45,881 bases of DNA from Bacteroidota bacterium (GCA_018818165.1 JAHISP010000024.1:1-45881), one strand, 5' to 3'. Positions 1 to 9,428 are shown, counted from the first letter of the stretch. A program made the numbers and translations. Notes: generated by a model not told the origin, from the sequence alone.

Positions 1-2
1 AT

Positions 3-1838
3 TTAAAACGAAGATGGCTTAAAACAGATTTATTGCCTTATGAAATAGTTGATATTCAGTTGCCAAAAGATGGGGAAGTGATAAAAATTGGAACAAGTGC
101 AACACGCGAACCATTTTGCTTTGTGGATGAAAATCAAAAAATTAGTGGACACGATGGCGAGTTTGCATTAAGAATTGCCGCCGAATTAAAGCGTCCAATC
201 CAATTTGTTGATATGAAGTTCTCAGCATTAATTCCCGCACTTCAATCTGGAAAAGTTGATATGATTGTTGCTGGAATGACTGCGACCGAAGAAAGAGCAA
301 AATCTATTAACTTTTCAACATCTTATTTTAAAAATTCGCAGGTAATGATTGTTAAAAGATCATTTGATGAACAAAACATTGGAAATAAAAATGAAAAAAT
401 TAAATCAATTGATGAATTAAAAGACAAGCAAATTGGTGTACTTCTTGGTTCTGTTCATGATACTTATGCAATCAAAAATTTCCCCAATGCGAAGATAATG
501 CAGTATAAAAATCCATCTGAATTGATTTTAGCGGTAAAATCTGGAAAAGTTGATGCAGCAATGTACACAAGTGAGACTCTTTATGAAATTTTAAGAATTG
601 AAAAGGATATGCAGATTTTAGGCGATACTTTGTTTTCTGTTCCAATAGCAATGGGTTTTAATCAAAAAAATGATGAATTAAAAGAAAAATTCAATCAATT
701 TTTGCAAAGCGTAAAGGAAAACGGAATATTTGACGATATGGTAAAACGTTGGATTACAGAGGGCAAAGATGAAATGCCAAAAATTAATAATTTGAAGCAA
801 AATGGAGTTTTAATAATTGGAACTGTCAGCGATAAAGGTCTGCCATTTACAATTGTAAAAGATAATAAATTAATTGGATTTGACATTGAATTAGCCGAAA
901 GATTTGCTGCATCTTTAGGCAAAGAAGTTAAATATTCTGACATGGAATTTGGAAGTTTGATTGTTGCTGCCGCCACAAATAAAATTGATATGATTACAAG
1001 CACTTTAATGATAACAAAAGAACGTGCAAAACAAATAGATTTTTCAGATGCTTATATGCAGCTCGGTGCAAGTATGTTCATCCTTAAAAATAGAGCGGAT
1101 GGTTCAGAATTCACTAAAGAATCAAGTTCGGAATTATCTTTCTTACAAGGAGTTATTCAGAGTTTTAAAAGCAATATTATTCAAGAAAATCGTTATTTGT
1201 TAATTTTGGATGGACTTCAAACAACAGCAATAATTTCAGTTTTGGCAACAATTTTTGGAACTTTACTTGGTGGATTGGTTTGTTTTATGCGTATGTCGCG
1301 CCGAAAAATTCTGTTGGTAACCGCAAAAGTATTTATTTCTGTTTTGAGAGGCACACCAGTATTAGTTGTTTTGATGATAATATTTTATGTGGTTTTTGCT
1401 TCTGTTGATATTGATCCAGTTTTTGTTGCGGTAATTGCTTTTGGATTAAACTTTGCAGCTTATGTTTCAGAAATGTTTAGAACAGGTATTGAAGGTGTTG
1501 ATAGGGGACAGACAGAAGCAGGAATTGCTATTGGTTTTTCAAAAGTAAAGACATTTATTTATATAGTTTTACCACAAGCAACACGGCGTATATTGCCCGT
1601 TTATAAAGGCGAAATGATTTCACTTGTTAAAATGACATCTATTGTTGGATATATTGCAGTTCAAGATTTAACCAAAGCAAGCGATATTATTAGAAGTCGC
1701 ACATTTGATGCTTTTTTTCCACTAATCATGGTAGCAGTTTTGTATTTTCTTATTTCGTGGTTGCTTATGGTTTCAATTGGATATATTGAACGCATTACAA
1801 ATCCAAAATTGAAAAGAATAGAGGTTAACAATGATTAG
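3..1838 (+). CDS. GlnP-like ABC permease fused to substrate-binding domains (5' end outside window)
   Basis: Polar amino-acid importer subunit combining periplasmic binding domains and the inner-membrane pore, like GlnP of GlnPQ systems. The frame is open to the left edge, so the start is missing; the first visible residues ([14 protein letters not shown]) look like the end of an earlier binding domain. Counting from the TTG at 33, a complete SBP_bac_3 domain spans about residues 15-245 (GTSATREPF, then lobe 2 from [15 protein letters not shown]). A second unit at about 255-355 contains only lobe 1 ([30 protein letters not shown]). The HisM-type membrane domain follows at about 385-590, with an EAA-type loop ([17 protein letters not shown]). 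The stop overlaps the next ATG by 8 nt, so translation is probably coupled. The lone half-domain before the pore is odd. Family is secure; substrate is not known. Confidence 0.9.
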   Translation, partial: LKRRWLKTDLLPYEIVDIQLPKDGEVIKIGTSATREPFCFVDENQKISGHDGEFALRIAAELKRPIQFVDMKFSALIPALQSGKVDMIVAGMTATEERAKSINFSTSYFKNSQVMIVKRSFDEQNIGNKNEKIKSIDELKDKQIGVLLGSVHDTYAIKNFPNAKIMQYKNPSELILAVKSGKVDAAMYTSETLYEILRIEKDMQILGDTLFSVPIAMGFNQKNDELKEKFNQFLQSVKENGIFDDMVKRWITEGKDEMPKINNLKQNGVLIIGTVSDKGLPFTIVKDNKLIGFDIELAERFAASLGKEVKYSDMEFGSLIVAAATNKIDMITSTLMITKERAKQIDFSDAYMQLGASMFILKNRADGSEFTKESSSELSFLQGVIQSFKSNIIQENRYLLILDGLQTTAIISVLATIFGTLLGGLVCFMRMSRRKILLVTAKVFISVLRGTPVLVVLMIIFYVVFASVDIDPVFVAVIAFGLNFAAYVSEMFRTGIEGVDRGQTEAGIAIGFSKVKTFIYIVLPQATRRILPVYKGEMISLVKMTSIVGYIAVQDLTKASDIIRSRTFDAFFPLIMVAVLYFLISWLLMVSIGYIERITNPKLKRIEVNND

Positions 1839-2922
1839 AGTTGAGCATTTAGAGAAAAAATTTGGAAACCTAACGGTTCTTAAAGATATAAATGTTGAGA
1901 TTCATAAAGGGGAAGTAATTTCAATTATTGGTCCTTCGGGTACAGGCAAAAGTACGTTTTTAAGATGCTTAAATTTATTGGAACAACCAACAGGTGGAAA
2001 AATATTTATTGATGAAATTGACATACTTGACAAGAATACAGATGTTCCTAAAATGCGTCAGAAAATGGGAATGGTTTTCCAGTCATTTAATCTTTTTAAT
2101 CATCTTTCAATTCTTGAAAATTTAACAATTGGTCCAATTAAATTATTAAATAAAACAAAAGAGGAAGCAGAAAATAAAGCTATTGAACTGCTTAAAATGG
2201 TTGGACTTGCGGAAAAAGCCGATAGTTTTGCTGATGAACTTTCTGGTGGACAAAAGCAAAGAGTTGCAATTGCAAGGTGTTTATCAATGGACCCTGAAAT
2301 AATCCTTTTTGATGAGCCGACTTCCGCACTTGACCCAACAATGGTTAGCGAAGTGCTTGCTGTTATTCGCAGACTTGCACGAGAGGGAATGACTTTGGCA
2401 ATTGTAACTCACGAAATGGATTTTGCAAGAGATGTTTCAAATCGTGTCTTTTATATGGATGAAGGTCTTATTTACGAAGACGGGCCACCAGAACAGATTT
2501 TTGAAAATCCTAAAAAAGCGAAAACAAAAGAATTTATCAATAGAGTACGCAGTTTTAATTATCATATAGACAGTCCAAATTATGATCTATATAAAATGAA
2601 TTCTGAGATTGAACAATTTTCGGAGAAGCACGTATTTTCGCATAAAATGGTAAATGACATTTTATTGATAATTGAAGAATTATTAGTCCTTTATAAATCT
2701 CAAACTGAAACTATGAAAGTGGATTTAAGAATTTCATATTCAGAGAAACACAATTCTGTTGAAATTATTTTTGAAACTGATGATAAAGAATTAAATATCA
2801 TAGAAAATGCAGAGCCTGATGATATTGGTGTAATGATTATTAAAAATAAAACTGAAAAAATTGAGTTTGAGAGAAGTGAGGATAAAAATACACTCACTTT
2901 GTATTTGAAAATGAATAAATAA
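1831..2922 (+). CDS. Amino-acid ABC transporter ATPase (GlnQ-like) with GHKL-like C-terminal extension
   Basis: ATP-hydrolysing subunit for the preceding permease. Walker [10 protein letters not shown] is at residues 34-42, followed by the Q-loop (VFQSFNLF), signature [14 protein letters not shown], Walker B with DEPTSALDP, and the switch histidine (VTHEMDF). The normal GlnQ domain ends near residue 240. About 120 further residues follow. Their pattern (helix with [11 protein letters not shown], alternating strands, a glycine turn near DDIGVMIIK, final strands) resembles an RsbW/HATPase_c_2-type GHKL ATPase, but the usual N-box Asn is not seen after EEL, so it may bind no nucleotide. The ATG lies inside the end of the permease gene. 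ATPase call is very secure; the GHKL reading is inference from the pattern. Confidence 0.93.
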   Translation: MIRVEHLEKKFGNLTVLKDINVEIHKGEVISIIGPSGTGKSTFLRCLNLLEQPTGGKIFIDEIDILDKNTDVPKMRQKMGMVFQSFNLFNHLSILENLTIGPIKLLNKTKEEAENKAIELLKMVGLAEKADSFADELSGGQKQRVAIARCLSMDPEIILFDEPTSALDPTMVSEVLAVIRRLAREGMTLAIVTHEMDFARDVSNRVFYMDEGLIYEDGPPEQIFENPKKAKTKEFINRVRSFNYHIDSPNYDLYKMNSEIEQFSEKHVFSHKMVNDILLIIEELLVLYKSQTETMKVDLRISYSEKHNSVEIIFETDDKELNIIENAEPDDIGVMIIKNKTEKIEFERSEDKNTLTLYLKMNK

Positions 2923-3244
2923 ACCACTATGGACTGTAAGTCTGTAGTTTTGGTTACGAATAAAATTAGTTTTGAAAGACAAAATGACAAACCACAAAAA
3001 CCAAATAATATCCAAATTTCAAGTTCTAATATCCAAACTATTTTCTTTTTTACACATGATTTATTTAAAAATAATGAGTTTGGATTTGGGTTATTCGTTT
3101 TTGTTATTTGTTTAAAATTTATTTTTTGTCGTTTGTTATTTATTATGACATTTTTAGAAGATAAAGCGAGATAAAATTAAGTGCATAGTTTTAAATTAAG
3201 CTGAGACAAATAAAAATTAAATAAGCATAAAGAGAAAATTAAAA
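2923..3244. other. Intergenic stretch with CAAA-rich imperfect inverted repeat
   Basis: No convincing gene. The left part is rich in CAAA/CCAAAT words and the right part in the complementary TTTG/ATTTGG words. A perfect 9-bp stem (ATCCAAACT at 3031-3039 with AGTTTGGAT at 3079-3087) sits at the core. An 81-residue frame across it is low-complexity and has no domain features, so it is not called. Confidence 0.4.
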
Positions 3245-4012
3245 ATGAGAAAAATAATAAGCATTTTGTTTCTTGTATTAGTTCTAGTAGCGTGTTCAAA
3301 AGAGAATGAAAAGATTAACGAAACAGCACAGTTAAAGAATAAAAAAATAGCAGTTCTTACGGGCTCTGCAGGCGATATTGCAGCGAGAAAAGTTTTTCCT
3401 AATGCAAAATATTTCGATTTTATTGCAAGTGCTGATGCAGCTTACAATGTAAAAATTGGAAAAATTGATGCTTTCATATTTGATAAATCTGTACTTGTGA
3501 GCCTTACAAAAAAAGATAACTACTTAAAAATATTGAGTGATCCCGTTGCAAATGTTGAAATAGCTATTGCGTTAAGTAAAGAAAATAACAGCCTTCTTAA
3601 TGAAATTAATAACGCTTTAGAAGAATTAAGAAACGATGGTTCGCTTGAAGCCATGAAAGAAAAATGGATTGACTCACAATACAAAACAGTTCCAGAATTG
3701 CCAGTTATTCAAAATGATTCTAAAAATGGAAAACTTAAAATGGGTACTTGTGCTACGGTTGAGCCTATTACATTTTTATATAATAATAAGATTACAGGAT
3801 TTGATATTGAATTGTCTTTGAAATTAGGCAAAATACTAGGTAAGAAAATTGAAATTATTGATATGAATTTCGAAAGCTTAATCTCAGCATTAAAATCTGG
3901 GAAGATTGATTTTGCTCTTTCTAATTTTAATGTTACTGAAGAACGAAAGCAATACATCAATTTTTCAAGTGCTTATCTTATTAATGATATATCGGCATTA
4001 GTAAAAAAATAA
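3245..4012 (+). CDS. Lipoprotein with lobe-swapped (lobe 2 then lobe 1) SBP_bac_3 halves
   Basis: Probable lipid-anchored binding component of the adjacent ABC importer. The N-terminus is a lipoprotein signal with lipobox LVAC (Cys17). About residues 30-155 match the second lobe and C-terminal helix of the permease-fused binding domain (LKNKKIAVLTGS against [12 protein letters not shown]; both share FPNAK). About residues 160-255 match a first lobe (GTCATVEP, GFDIELSLKLGK, TEERKQYINFSSAY). The order is therefore reversed relative to an ordinary class II binding protein, and the gene ends straight after lobe 1. It lies 322 bp after the ATPase in the same direction. It may be a circular permutant, a remnant of a tandem-domain protein, or a partner completing the lone lobe 1 in the permease. 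Confidence 0.85.
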   Translation: MRKIISILFLVLVLVACSKENEKINETAQLKNKKIAVLTGSAGDIAARKVFPNAKYFDFIASADAAYNVKIGKIDAFIFDKSVLVSLTKKDNYLKILSDPVANVEIAIALSKENNSLLNEINNALEELRNDGSLEAMKEKWIDSQYKTVPELPVIQNDSKNGKLKMGTCATVEPITFLYNNKITGFDIELSLKLGKILGKKIEIIDMNFESLISALKSGKIDFALSNFNVTEERKQYINFSSAYLINDISALVKK

Positions 4013-4112
4013 ATTATGTATTGTATATCAACCAATTTAAAAACCCCATAATTAGGATATTAAAAGATATATTTAGATAAGTCAGTTGGAATTTATTGCT
4101 GAAATTTGAGAT

Positions 4113-4146
4113 CACTTTGCGCCAACCTTGTTTTATAAGCAAAGTG
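4113..4146. terminator. Candidate hairpin between convergent genes
   Basis: CACTTTGC (4113-4120) pairs perfectly with GCAAAGTG (4139-4146) around an 18-nt loop. It lies between the ends of a plus-strand and a minus-strand gene. No strong T-run follows, so terminator function is only possible. Confidence 0.35.
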
Positions 4147-4195
4147 GCGCTTGTGAAAACAGATATGCTTATGTATCAATCAATCTTGCATACTA

Positions 4196-6124
4196 TTATT
4201 TAATCAACATTAATTTTTTTATCATTTTCATTCCGCTTGAAGTATTAATTCTATACAAATAAATTCCGCTTGATAAATGACTAGCATTAAAATTCACTTC
4301 ATAAGTTCCAGCAGATTTTTGTTCATTAACCAAAGTTGCTACTTCATTTCCTAGTACATCAAAAACTTGTAAAGTTACATATTGATTGCTAGGAACTGAA
4401 TACTTTATAATGGTTGTTGGATTAAATGGATTTGGATAATTTTGTGCCAAGCTAAAAATAAATGGGAAATTATTATCTTCTCTTTTAACACCTGTCAAAG
4501 AACCGTTACTTGTTAAAACTGCCTTGAGTTTCATTGAGCTTTCAGTAGTTTCCATTCCGGAACTGGTTTCTTCTTGAATAGTTTCCGTTTGAAAACCTGT
4601 TATAAAATAAGATGAATCGGTTTTAGTTACCGTACACTCTCCATCCAGAAATACTGCTCCAACAGAAAAAAAAGATGAACTATTGTTGGTTTCCTTTTCA
4701 ATCTTTCTTTCAGGGAAATAAACCGAATGTGTCCTACTCATTGAACCTTCTGCTACACCACCACCAGCAGCCGTTATTACAATTTCACCAGGTTCGGTTG
4801 GATAATGAAATTCAAATTCAGTTGATCCAGGTTCAACTATTCCTCTATAGATACAATTTTCAATATCCATTTCTGGTAATGGATCTGCCCAATTAAGGTA
4901 GTATTTGTTAAAATAATCGATATTACCAAATCCGCTTACTGTGCAATTTTCTATAGGATTTTCATACTCGTCACTATAAACAGCGTAAAACATAGAATCT
5001 AGAGATTCGTTTTTAATTAATCCGGAAATAAAAGCAGTACCGTTGAATTTTTCATGCATTCTATAAGAGCCATTGTTATTACCATCAGTCCAGCTTGTAT
5101 CTATAGACCGCGTAAATTGTTCCGATATTTTTACATTTAAAATCCATTTATCTACAGGCGGTTTTCCAATAACAACAATTGTATTTTCTAAAAAACCATC
5201 AGGAGCACCGTATGTTCTTTTGTGAGGGAAAAATGCGGAAATATTAGCAATGCCTAAAGAATTTCCCGCAGTAAATTTAACAGTCGCTTTTCCGTTTGCA
5301 TCGGTATAAACAATAGGCGGATCAATTACACCTCCTTTAGTGCCGGTAAATTCCATTTCCATAATTGTTGTATCGGCAAAAAATATTTGACGATTGTCTA
5401 GCGGAACACCGTCACAATCAATCATTTCCAGTTCAATATCAATAGTTTCGTTCGGTTCAACTTTTTGCTTTTCAGGTGTAAGTACAATTTCCGGATTCGA
5501 ATTCCTTGTCCACAAATCTCTAATGGCAACTTCGTTATCAGTGTCTCTTTTAAACCTTTCAAAATCTTTTATTACATCCCAAATAGAACCAAACTTAATA
5601 GCAAGGTTTTTACCAACTTCTGAAATATTTGTTTGTGTGTTTTCATACTCAATGCTTACTGATTTAACCATTTCGCGTGAATAGGCAGCTTCAAGAGTAA
5701 GTGCTGATTCATAATGACCGTTAAGCTCCCTTGTAAATCCACTTAAAATATAATCAGACGAGGTAAGTGGTCCGTCCGGTGGTAGATTTAAGTATTCCGG
5801 TCCGAACACTAATATTATTCCCTCCAATGCCCTCGCATTTAAAATTGCTCCGTCAAACCAAGTTATACAATCTGATTTTGGTTCATTAGCCCTTAAGGCT
5901 GATGTGGCAAAAATACCAGGCCAAAACAAATTCATCCATTTAAGAATTAGACTATCGGTTTGTGGTCTGGCAATTTGTAAATCAAAATCATAGACAGCTA
6001 CGTTTGGTCTTGAACATTCATCGCAATATTGAGCAAATACATTTTGAGTTAAAAACAGTGGCAATACTAGAAGTGAGAAAAAAAACATAAAAGATTTGAA
6101 GACATTGCAAGTTTTACTTTTCAT
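4196..6124 (-). CDS. Exported Ig-like protein with type IX secretion sorting domain
   Basis: Predicted cell-surface or secreted protein. I chose the ATG at 6124 rather than the longer frame to 6160. It begins a clear Sec signal peptide (MKSK..., hydrophobic FFFSLLVLPLFL, cut near VFAQ) and has GGAG 8 nt upstream. The body is unassigned N-terminally. A bacterial Ig-like (Big1/invasin-style) segment around residues 195-310 shows LTPEKQKVEPNETIDIEL and DANGKATVKFTAG. The last ~85 residues are a Por/T9SS type A sorting domain (AQNYPNPFNPTT, DVLGNEVATL, SSGIYLYRI, final KKLMLIK). The sorting domain implies export through T9SS machinery encoded elsewhere. The specific role is unknown. Confidence 0.9.
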   Translation of the reverse strand: MKSKTCNVFKSFMFFFSLLVLPLFLTQNVFAQYCDECSRPNVAVYDFDLQIARPQTDSLILKWMNLFWPGIFATSALRANEPKSDCITWFDGAILNARALEGIILVFGPEYLNLPPDGPLTSSDYILSGFTRELNGHYESALTLEAAYSREMVKSVSIEYENTQTNISEVGKNLAIKFGSIWDVIKDFERFKRDTDNEVAIRDLWTRNSNPEIVLTPEKQKVEPNETIDIELEMIDCDGVPLDNRQIFFADTTIMEMEFTGTKGGVIDPPIVYTDANGKATVKFTAGNSLGIANISAFFPHKRTYGAPDGFLENTIVVIGKPPVDKWILNVKISEQFTRSIDTSWTDGNNNGSYRMHEKFNGTAFISGLIKNESLDSMFYAVYSDEYENPIENCTVSGFGNIDYFNKYYLNWADPLPEMDIENCIYRGIVEPGSTEFEFHYPTEPGEIVITAAGGGVAEGSMSRTHSVYFPERKIEKETNNSSSFFSVGAVFLDGECTVTKTDSSYFITGFQTETIQEETSSGMETTESSMKLKAVLTSNGSLTGVKREDNNFPFIFSLAQNYPNPFNPTTIIKYSVPSNQYVTLQVFDVLGNEVATLVNEQKSAGTYEVNFNASHLSSGIYLYRINTSSGMKMIKKLMLIK

Positions 6125-6506
6125 AGCAATAACTCCATAAATGATAACATTTTGAACCAATTACTTGGTTACGCAAAAAATACTTTAACTATTAGATAGG
6201 AGATTCTTTGTAGAAAAATATAAAAATAATTAAACGATTGCTATAATTTTGAATAAAAAAATATTTGATATTTGAGAAGATTAAAAATTTCTTTGATTTT
6301 GTTAATTATTCATCTGTTCCAAAAATAGTTTATTAAAATGAATATGATTTTTCTGGTTTTGTTTTCAAAGTTATTTAGTGGTTTTGGGTTTTTGTTTTAA
6401 CATTTCATGTTTAGATTTTGCCAATATTTTAGACATACAGACGACGCACCTCTATGTTAGGAATTTAATGATTTTGCGTGATTATCAGGATTATCTATTC
6501 TGTCAA
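6125..6506. other. AT-rich gap with short repeat remnant
   Basis: No gene seen. It holds the presumed promoter of the T9SS protein on the left. Near 6466-6510 a stretch of GATTATCAGGATTATC-type words abuts the broken end of the CHASE gene and looks like a short interspersed element, although I cannot name its family. Confidence 0.3.
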
Positions 6507-7106
6507 TTATCTGTCTTTGTTTGAGTCGCGTGCAGTTTCCATTGCTTTTCTACGAACCGGTTCAGAATACATATCATATCCAAATGCACGAAGATTGAGG
6601 TCTTTGAATGGCTCAAGATAAATTATGGAAGTGTAAGTTTCCCTAATTCCCTCAGGCCACAATTTGTATTCGGCAAATCCTTCTTTACGAATTGCAGTTG
6701 TATGGTTTATAATTTGCTCTGAAGGAATTATTAAAGAAAAACCAACACCTTGTATTCCAGGATAAGTTTCATCAAGATTTTGGGAATCAAAGAATGAATG
6801 GAATTCTGCCCGAGTTACTTCATCGCTTGCTTGGAATAATCCTAGCGTGCTTTTAAGTATTTGCTTATAACTAATAACCAGGTGCTCAATGTGTTCATTA
6901 ACATCATCTGCTCGATATTTAAAATATGATTGAAGTTCAGTTTTTCTAGCGGTATTAGCAAAATCCCAATTAAAGTAAGTGATTACTAAACATGTAGCCA
7001 AAACCAAAGAGGGGAGAATGTATCTAGTGCGGGTAATATTGCTCATTAGCCGTGATGTTAATTTATTATATCTATTTTTTGTCAATCTATCTATTAAAGA
7101 ATCCAT
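6507..7106 (-). pseudogene. Truncated CHASE-domain sensor protein
   Basis: N-terminal fragment of a membrane sensor, probably once a hybrid histidine kinase or diguanylate cyclase. A membrane segment at about residues 30-46 (ILPSLVLATCLVITYF) is followed by a periplasmic CHASE domain with the usual phrases PGIQGVGFS, FAEYKLWPEG and FGYDMYSEPVRRKAMETARD. The frame ends six residues later (SNKDR, stop), where an intact CHASE domain continues to a second membrane helix and signalling modules. The 3' part seems lost, with repeat-like sequence directly after the break. A free CHASE fragment could still fold, but it cannot signal as an ordinary kinase. It is on the same strand as the orphan response regulator at 12937-13605. 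Confidence 0.8.
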
Positions 7107-7210
7107 TTGTTTTGCTCATGTGCTTTAGAATAAAATGAAATTATAGTGTAAATTAATTCACAACTAATTAGGAATAATATAGTTTACGAATATTGATGAA
7201 TAAGCTCAAT

Positions 7211-7244
7211 AGAGCAAAAGGATGATAAAAGGACTAGATCTTTT
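7211..7244 (-). promoter_or_regulatory. Shared upstream motif, copy 1
   Basis: Plus-strand AGCAAAAGGATGATAAAAGG followed by ACTAGATCT. The AAGGATGA core (7218-7225) starts exactly 112 bp from the ATG of the CHASE gene. A near-identical block sits exactly 112 bp before the gene starting at 10680. The equal spacing suggests a promoter or operator element read on the minus strand. Confidence 0.5.
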
Positions 7245-7277
7245 AATTAAACTGAAGTAAATATTTTTCTACATGTT

Positions 7278-7421
7278 TTCAGTATTGGGACACCAAACTT
7301 TTTAAGAACATTATTGTAATTTGCCAATTTCTAATACAGTTTTACAAGTTTGTCAGTATCGTTGCGTTTCGGCGAATCGCACTACATTGTAGCTCGAATC
7401 GCTGATTCGAGAGCTTTGCCA
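7278..7421. repeat. ~145-bp direct repeat, copy A
   Basis: Begins TTCAGTATTGGGACACC and ends GAGAGCTTTGCCA. Copy B lies 226 bp downstream with only scattered differences. In this copy the second palindrome (CTCGAATC-GCT-GATTCGAG) is intact, while the first (GCGTTTC-GGC-GAATCGC) has one mismatch. Confidence 0.85.
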
Positions 7422-7503
7422 TTTACTAGTTTGCTATTCACACTACAAAATTAATATAACGAATCTATCTTGTCTTTTTTATCCAAAAACCAATTGTCTT
7501 GGA

Positions 7504-7648
7504 TTCAGTATTTGGACACCTCAACTTTTTAAGAACATTGTTGTAATTTGCCAATTTCTAATACAGTTTTACAAGTTTGTTAGTAGCGTTGCGATTCGGC
7601 GAATCGCACTACATTTTAGCTCGAATCGCTGAATAGAGAGCTTTGACA
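7504..7648. repeat. ~145-bp direct repeat, copy B
   Basis: Begins TTCAGTATTTGGACACC and ends AGAGAGCTTTGACA. Here the first palindrome (GCGATTC-GGC-GAATCGC) is perfect and the second is decayed, the reverse of copy A. Confidence 0.85.
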
Positions 7649-7779
7649 TATTATTTTGAGATAATCTGTACTGAAATACTTTCAATATATATTTTCCTTT
7701 TATCTTAAATACACTTACAAATTAACTCGGGACACCCATTTATTTTGAAATATCTTTGCAAAATAATCTAATAAAATTA

Positions 7780-7808
7780 AACTCCTATAGGAGTTATCTG
7801 AATAGAAA
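7780..7808. repeat. Short palindromic element 1
   Basis: Perfect 16-bp palindrome AACTCCTATAGGAGTT followed by ATCTGAATAGAAAC. The layout, a variable stem closing on ATAGG followed by an AT-rich tail with ATAGAAA, matches dispersed repeats that I recall from Bacteroidota intergenic regions. The family assignment is from memory. Confidence 0.4.
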
Positions 7809-7863
7809 CATAATATAGACCAATCTCATAGATAAATCATTAACCACATTATCTTTATAAGTC

Positions 7864-7892
7864 AATCCAGATAGGGATTAAATTTAAATAGG
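7864..7892. repeat. Short palindromic element 2
   Basis: AATCC-N6-GGATT stem (7864-7879) followed by AAATTTAAATAGG. It has the same layout as the element at 7780 with a different stem sequence. Confidence 0.3.
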
Positions 7893-8053
7893 TAATGAAA
7901 TGCAACTTGTTGAATAATTTCAATAAGTAATGCATTATAATTGAAACATTATCCATAATTTGTCAATAGGCATAAATTTCTAATGACGGATTTTGGTTTT
8001 ATCTATGTGAAAAATAATAACGAAATATTCATTTGCAAAAGACGTATTGGGTT

Positions 8054-8437
8054 TTACTTTTTATAGTTTTTCCAGAATGAACCAATACCTTTACCCAAAG
8101 CTCGGAAGTATTTTGCTAAAGGACCAACAGCTTCTTCAATACCATCTCGAATTATGGTTTCTAAATTCAATAATTTATTTGCAAATTCTCTAACATCACT
8201 AATAATCGATCTCGTGACTTTTAGCTGTATATCAATTTCATTTGTTACATTATCAATATTTTTGGAAACCTCATGAGCTGAATCGATAAATAAATTAATC
8301 TTGATTGAGAGATTCGCGAAATTTGAACTAATAGATTGCACTGATTTAGCAATCAGAAAATGAAAGTAAATCAGTGCAATACAAAGAGCTGAAGCTGATA
8401 TTAGCAAAATAACTATTAAAATTTCTGTTATGTTCAT
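8054..8437 (-). CDS. DUF948-like membrane-anchored coiled-coil protein
   Basis: Small inner-membrane protein of 127 residues. It has one N-terminal helix (about residues 5-28, ILIVILLISASALCIALIYF) and then a long amphipathic region (SIKINLFIDSAHEVSKNIDNVTNEI...) of the DUF948/YtxG type. Members of that family often sit beside YtxH genes, as here: it starts 9 bp after the YtxH stop, implying coupling. The role is unknown; it is thought to be an envelope-stress accessory. Confidence in the family is moderate because the sequence is short and low in complexity. Confidence 0.7.
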   Translation of the reverse strand: MNITEILIVILLISASALCIALIYFHFLIAKSVQSISSNFANLSIKINLFIDSAHEVSKNIDNVTNEIDIQLKVTRSIISDVREFANKLLNLETIIRDGIEEAVGPLAKYFRALGKGIGSFWKNYKK

Positions 8438-8446
8438 TTTATTACT

Positions 8447-8866
8447 TTACTTTTTTTTCTTTTCATCATCATAGGTTTCTTTTCCTGCTTTAACCGAAGA
8501 CGTCAATTTCTCTGTTTCTGTTTCAACTATTTCTTTCCCGGAATTAAAGACTTCAATTGTTTTTTCTTTTGCATCATTAAAGACTTTTTCAGCATCCCTG
8601 TACATGGCTTCCGATTTTGATGTCATATCGTGCAGAACATTTGCAAATTTCTTTCTATTTTTATCTATGACTTTAACAGCATCACGTTTTGTCTTGGAAA
8701 TATACTTATCCACTTCATCAATGTATTCATCGGACTTTTGTATTATTTCTTTTCTCATTTTCTTACCGCTTTTAGGTGTAGTTAAAAAGGCAACTGCAGC
8801 GCCAACAACACCGCCAGCCAAAAAGCCAATGAAATATCCTTTTACATTTTTAGTATTTTGTGACAT
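8447..8866 (-). CDS. YtxH-family gas-vesicle-like stress protein
   Basis: A 139-residue protein with the YtxH hallmark: an N-terminal glycine-zipper membrane hairpin (GFLAGGVVGAAVAFLTTPKSG) followed by KKMRKEI and a charged helical tail. I chose the ATG at 8866 (MSQNTKNVKGYF). It has AAGGA 7 nt upstream, and the glycine-rich segment then sits at the very N-terminus as usual. The longer frame up to 8956 adds an unrelated leader. YtxH proteins are general-stress membrane proteins of unknown mechanism. The gene lies between the coiled-coil lipoprotein and the DUF948 gene in one direction. Confidence 0.85.
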   Translation of the reverse strand: MSQNTKNVKGYFIGFLAGGVVGAAVAFLTTPKSGKKMRKEIIQKSDEYIDEVDKYISKTKRDAVKVIDKNRKKFANVLHDMTSKSEAMYRDAEKVFNDAKEKTIEVFNSGKEIVETETEKLTSSVKAGKETYDDEKKKK

Positions 8867-8993
8867 AACAAATTCCTTTCGTTTATAATTATTTTTTTTA
8901 TTGGTCATAATTAATACAACGGACCAAATCTTACTATTCAATAAAGAATAAAACATTATTACATTTTATAAATCAGAAATAAATTGCATATTA

Positions 8994-9428
8994 TTAGTTT
9001 TGGTTTAACACATCCTTTAGAGCCTTTTCAGTTGCATCCAAATCATGATTAAACTCTCGTTTGAATGCTTCCCAATTATCTTTTCCTTGAAAATTATATT
9101 CGCTTATTCTCTCCTTTAGTTCTATGTTTTTTTCTTCAAGAGACACTATTTCATTTTCAAATTTGTTTTTAAATGTTGAACTCGCAGTGCGGAGTTTAAC
9201 TTTAAAATCATCAATTCCTTTTTGGTTTACATTAATTTTTAGTTCAGAATCAGTTCTGAATTGCTGCCATTCTTTATCATACTCAGCTCGCGCATCTCTA
9301 AGATCTTGTTTTGCGCTTTCAACATCCTCTTTAGCATCCGCAACATTTTTTCGATTGTTTTCACAACTGGTAAAAACGAATCCTGCCAATAGCATGATAA
9401 CTAGTGTAATAAAATATTTCGCTTTCAT
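8994..9428 (-). CDS. Coiled-coil lipoprotein
   Basis: A 144-residue envelope lipoprotein. The ATG at 9428 gives MKAKYFITLVIMLLAG and a lipobox FTSC, and it has GAGG 6 nt upstream; the frame to 9443 adds five residues without improving the signal. After the Cys comes almost entirely charged heptad-like helix (VADAKEDVESAKQDLRDARA, then FKVKLRTASSTFKNKFENEI). No catalytic motif is visible. It resembles short alanine-rich, Lpp-like or DUF4398-neighbour lipoproteins that accompany OmpA proteins, and may space or brace the envelope. Confidence 0.75.
   Translation of the reverse strand: MKAKYFITLVIMLLAGFVFTSCENNRKNVADAKEDVESAKQDLRDARAEYDKEWQQFRTDSELKINVNQKGIDDFKVKLRTASSTFKNKFENEIVSLEEKNIELKERISEYNFQGKDNWEAFKREFNHDLDATEKALKDVLNQN

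Larger units (their letters stand above)
7107..8053. other. Repeat-rich intergenic region
   Basis: About 950 bp without a plausible gene. It holds the upstream motif, the two 145-bp direct repeats and two short palindrome-plus-ATAG elements. Frames on both strands are short and broken. Confidence 0.6.

Noticed and set aside
2929-3174. 81-residue plus-strand frame between the ATPase and lipoprotein genes
   Set aside because: Low-complexity CAAA/TTTG repeat sequence with no domain, no ribosome site and Phe-rich tail.
7278-7648. 145-bp repeats considered as insertion-sequence ends
   Set aside because: No transposase lies between or near them, and the repeats are direct rather than inverted.
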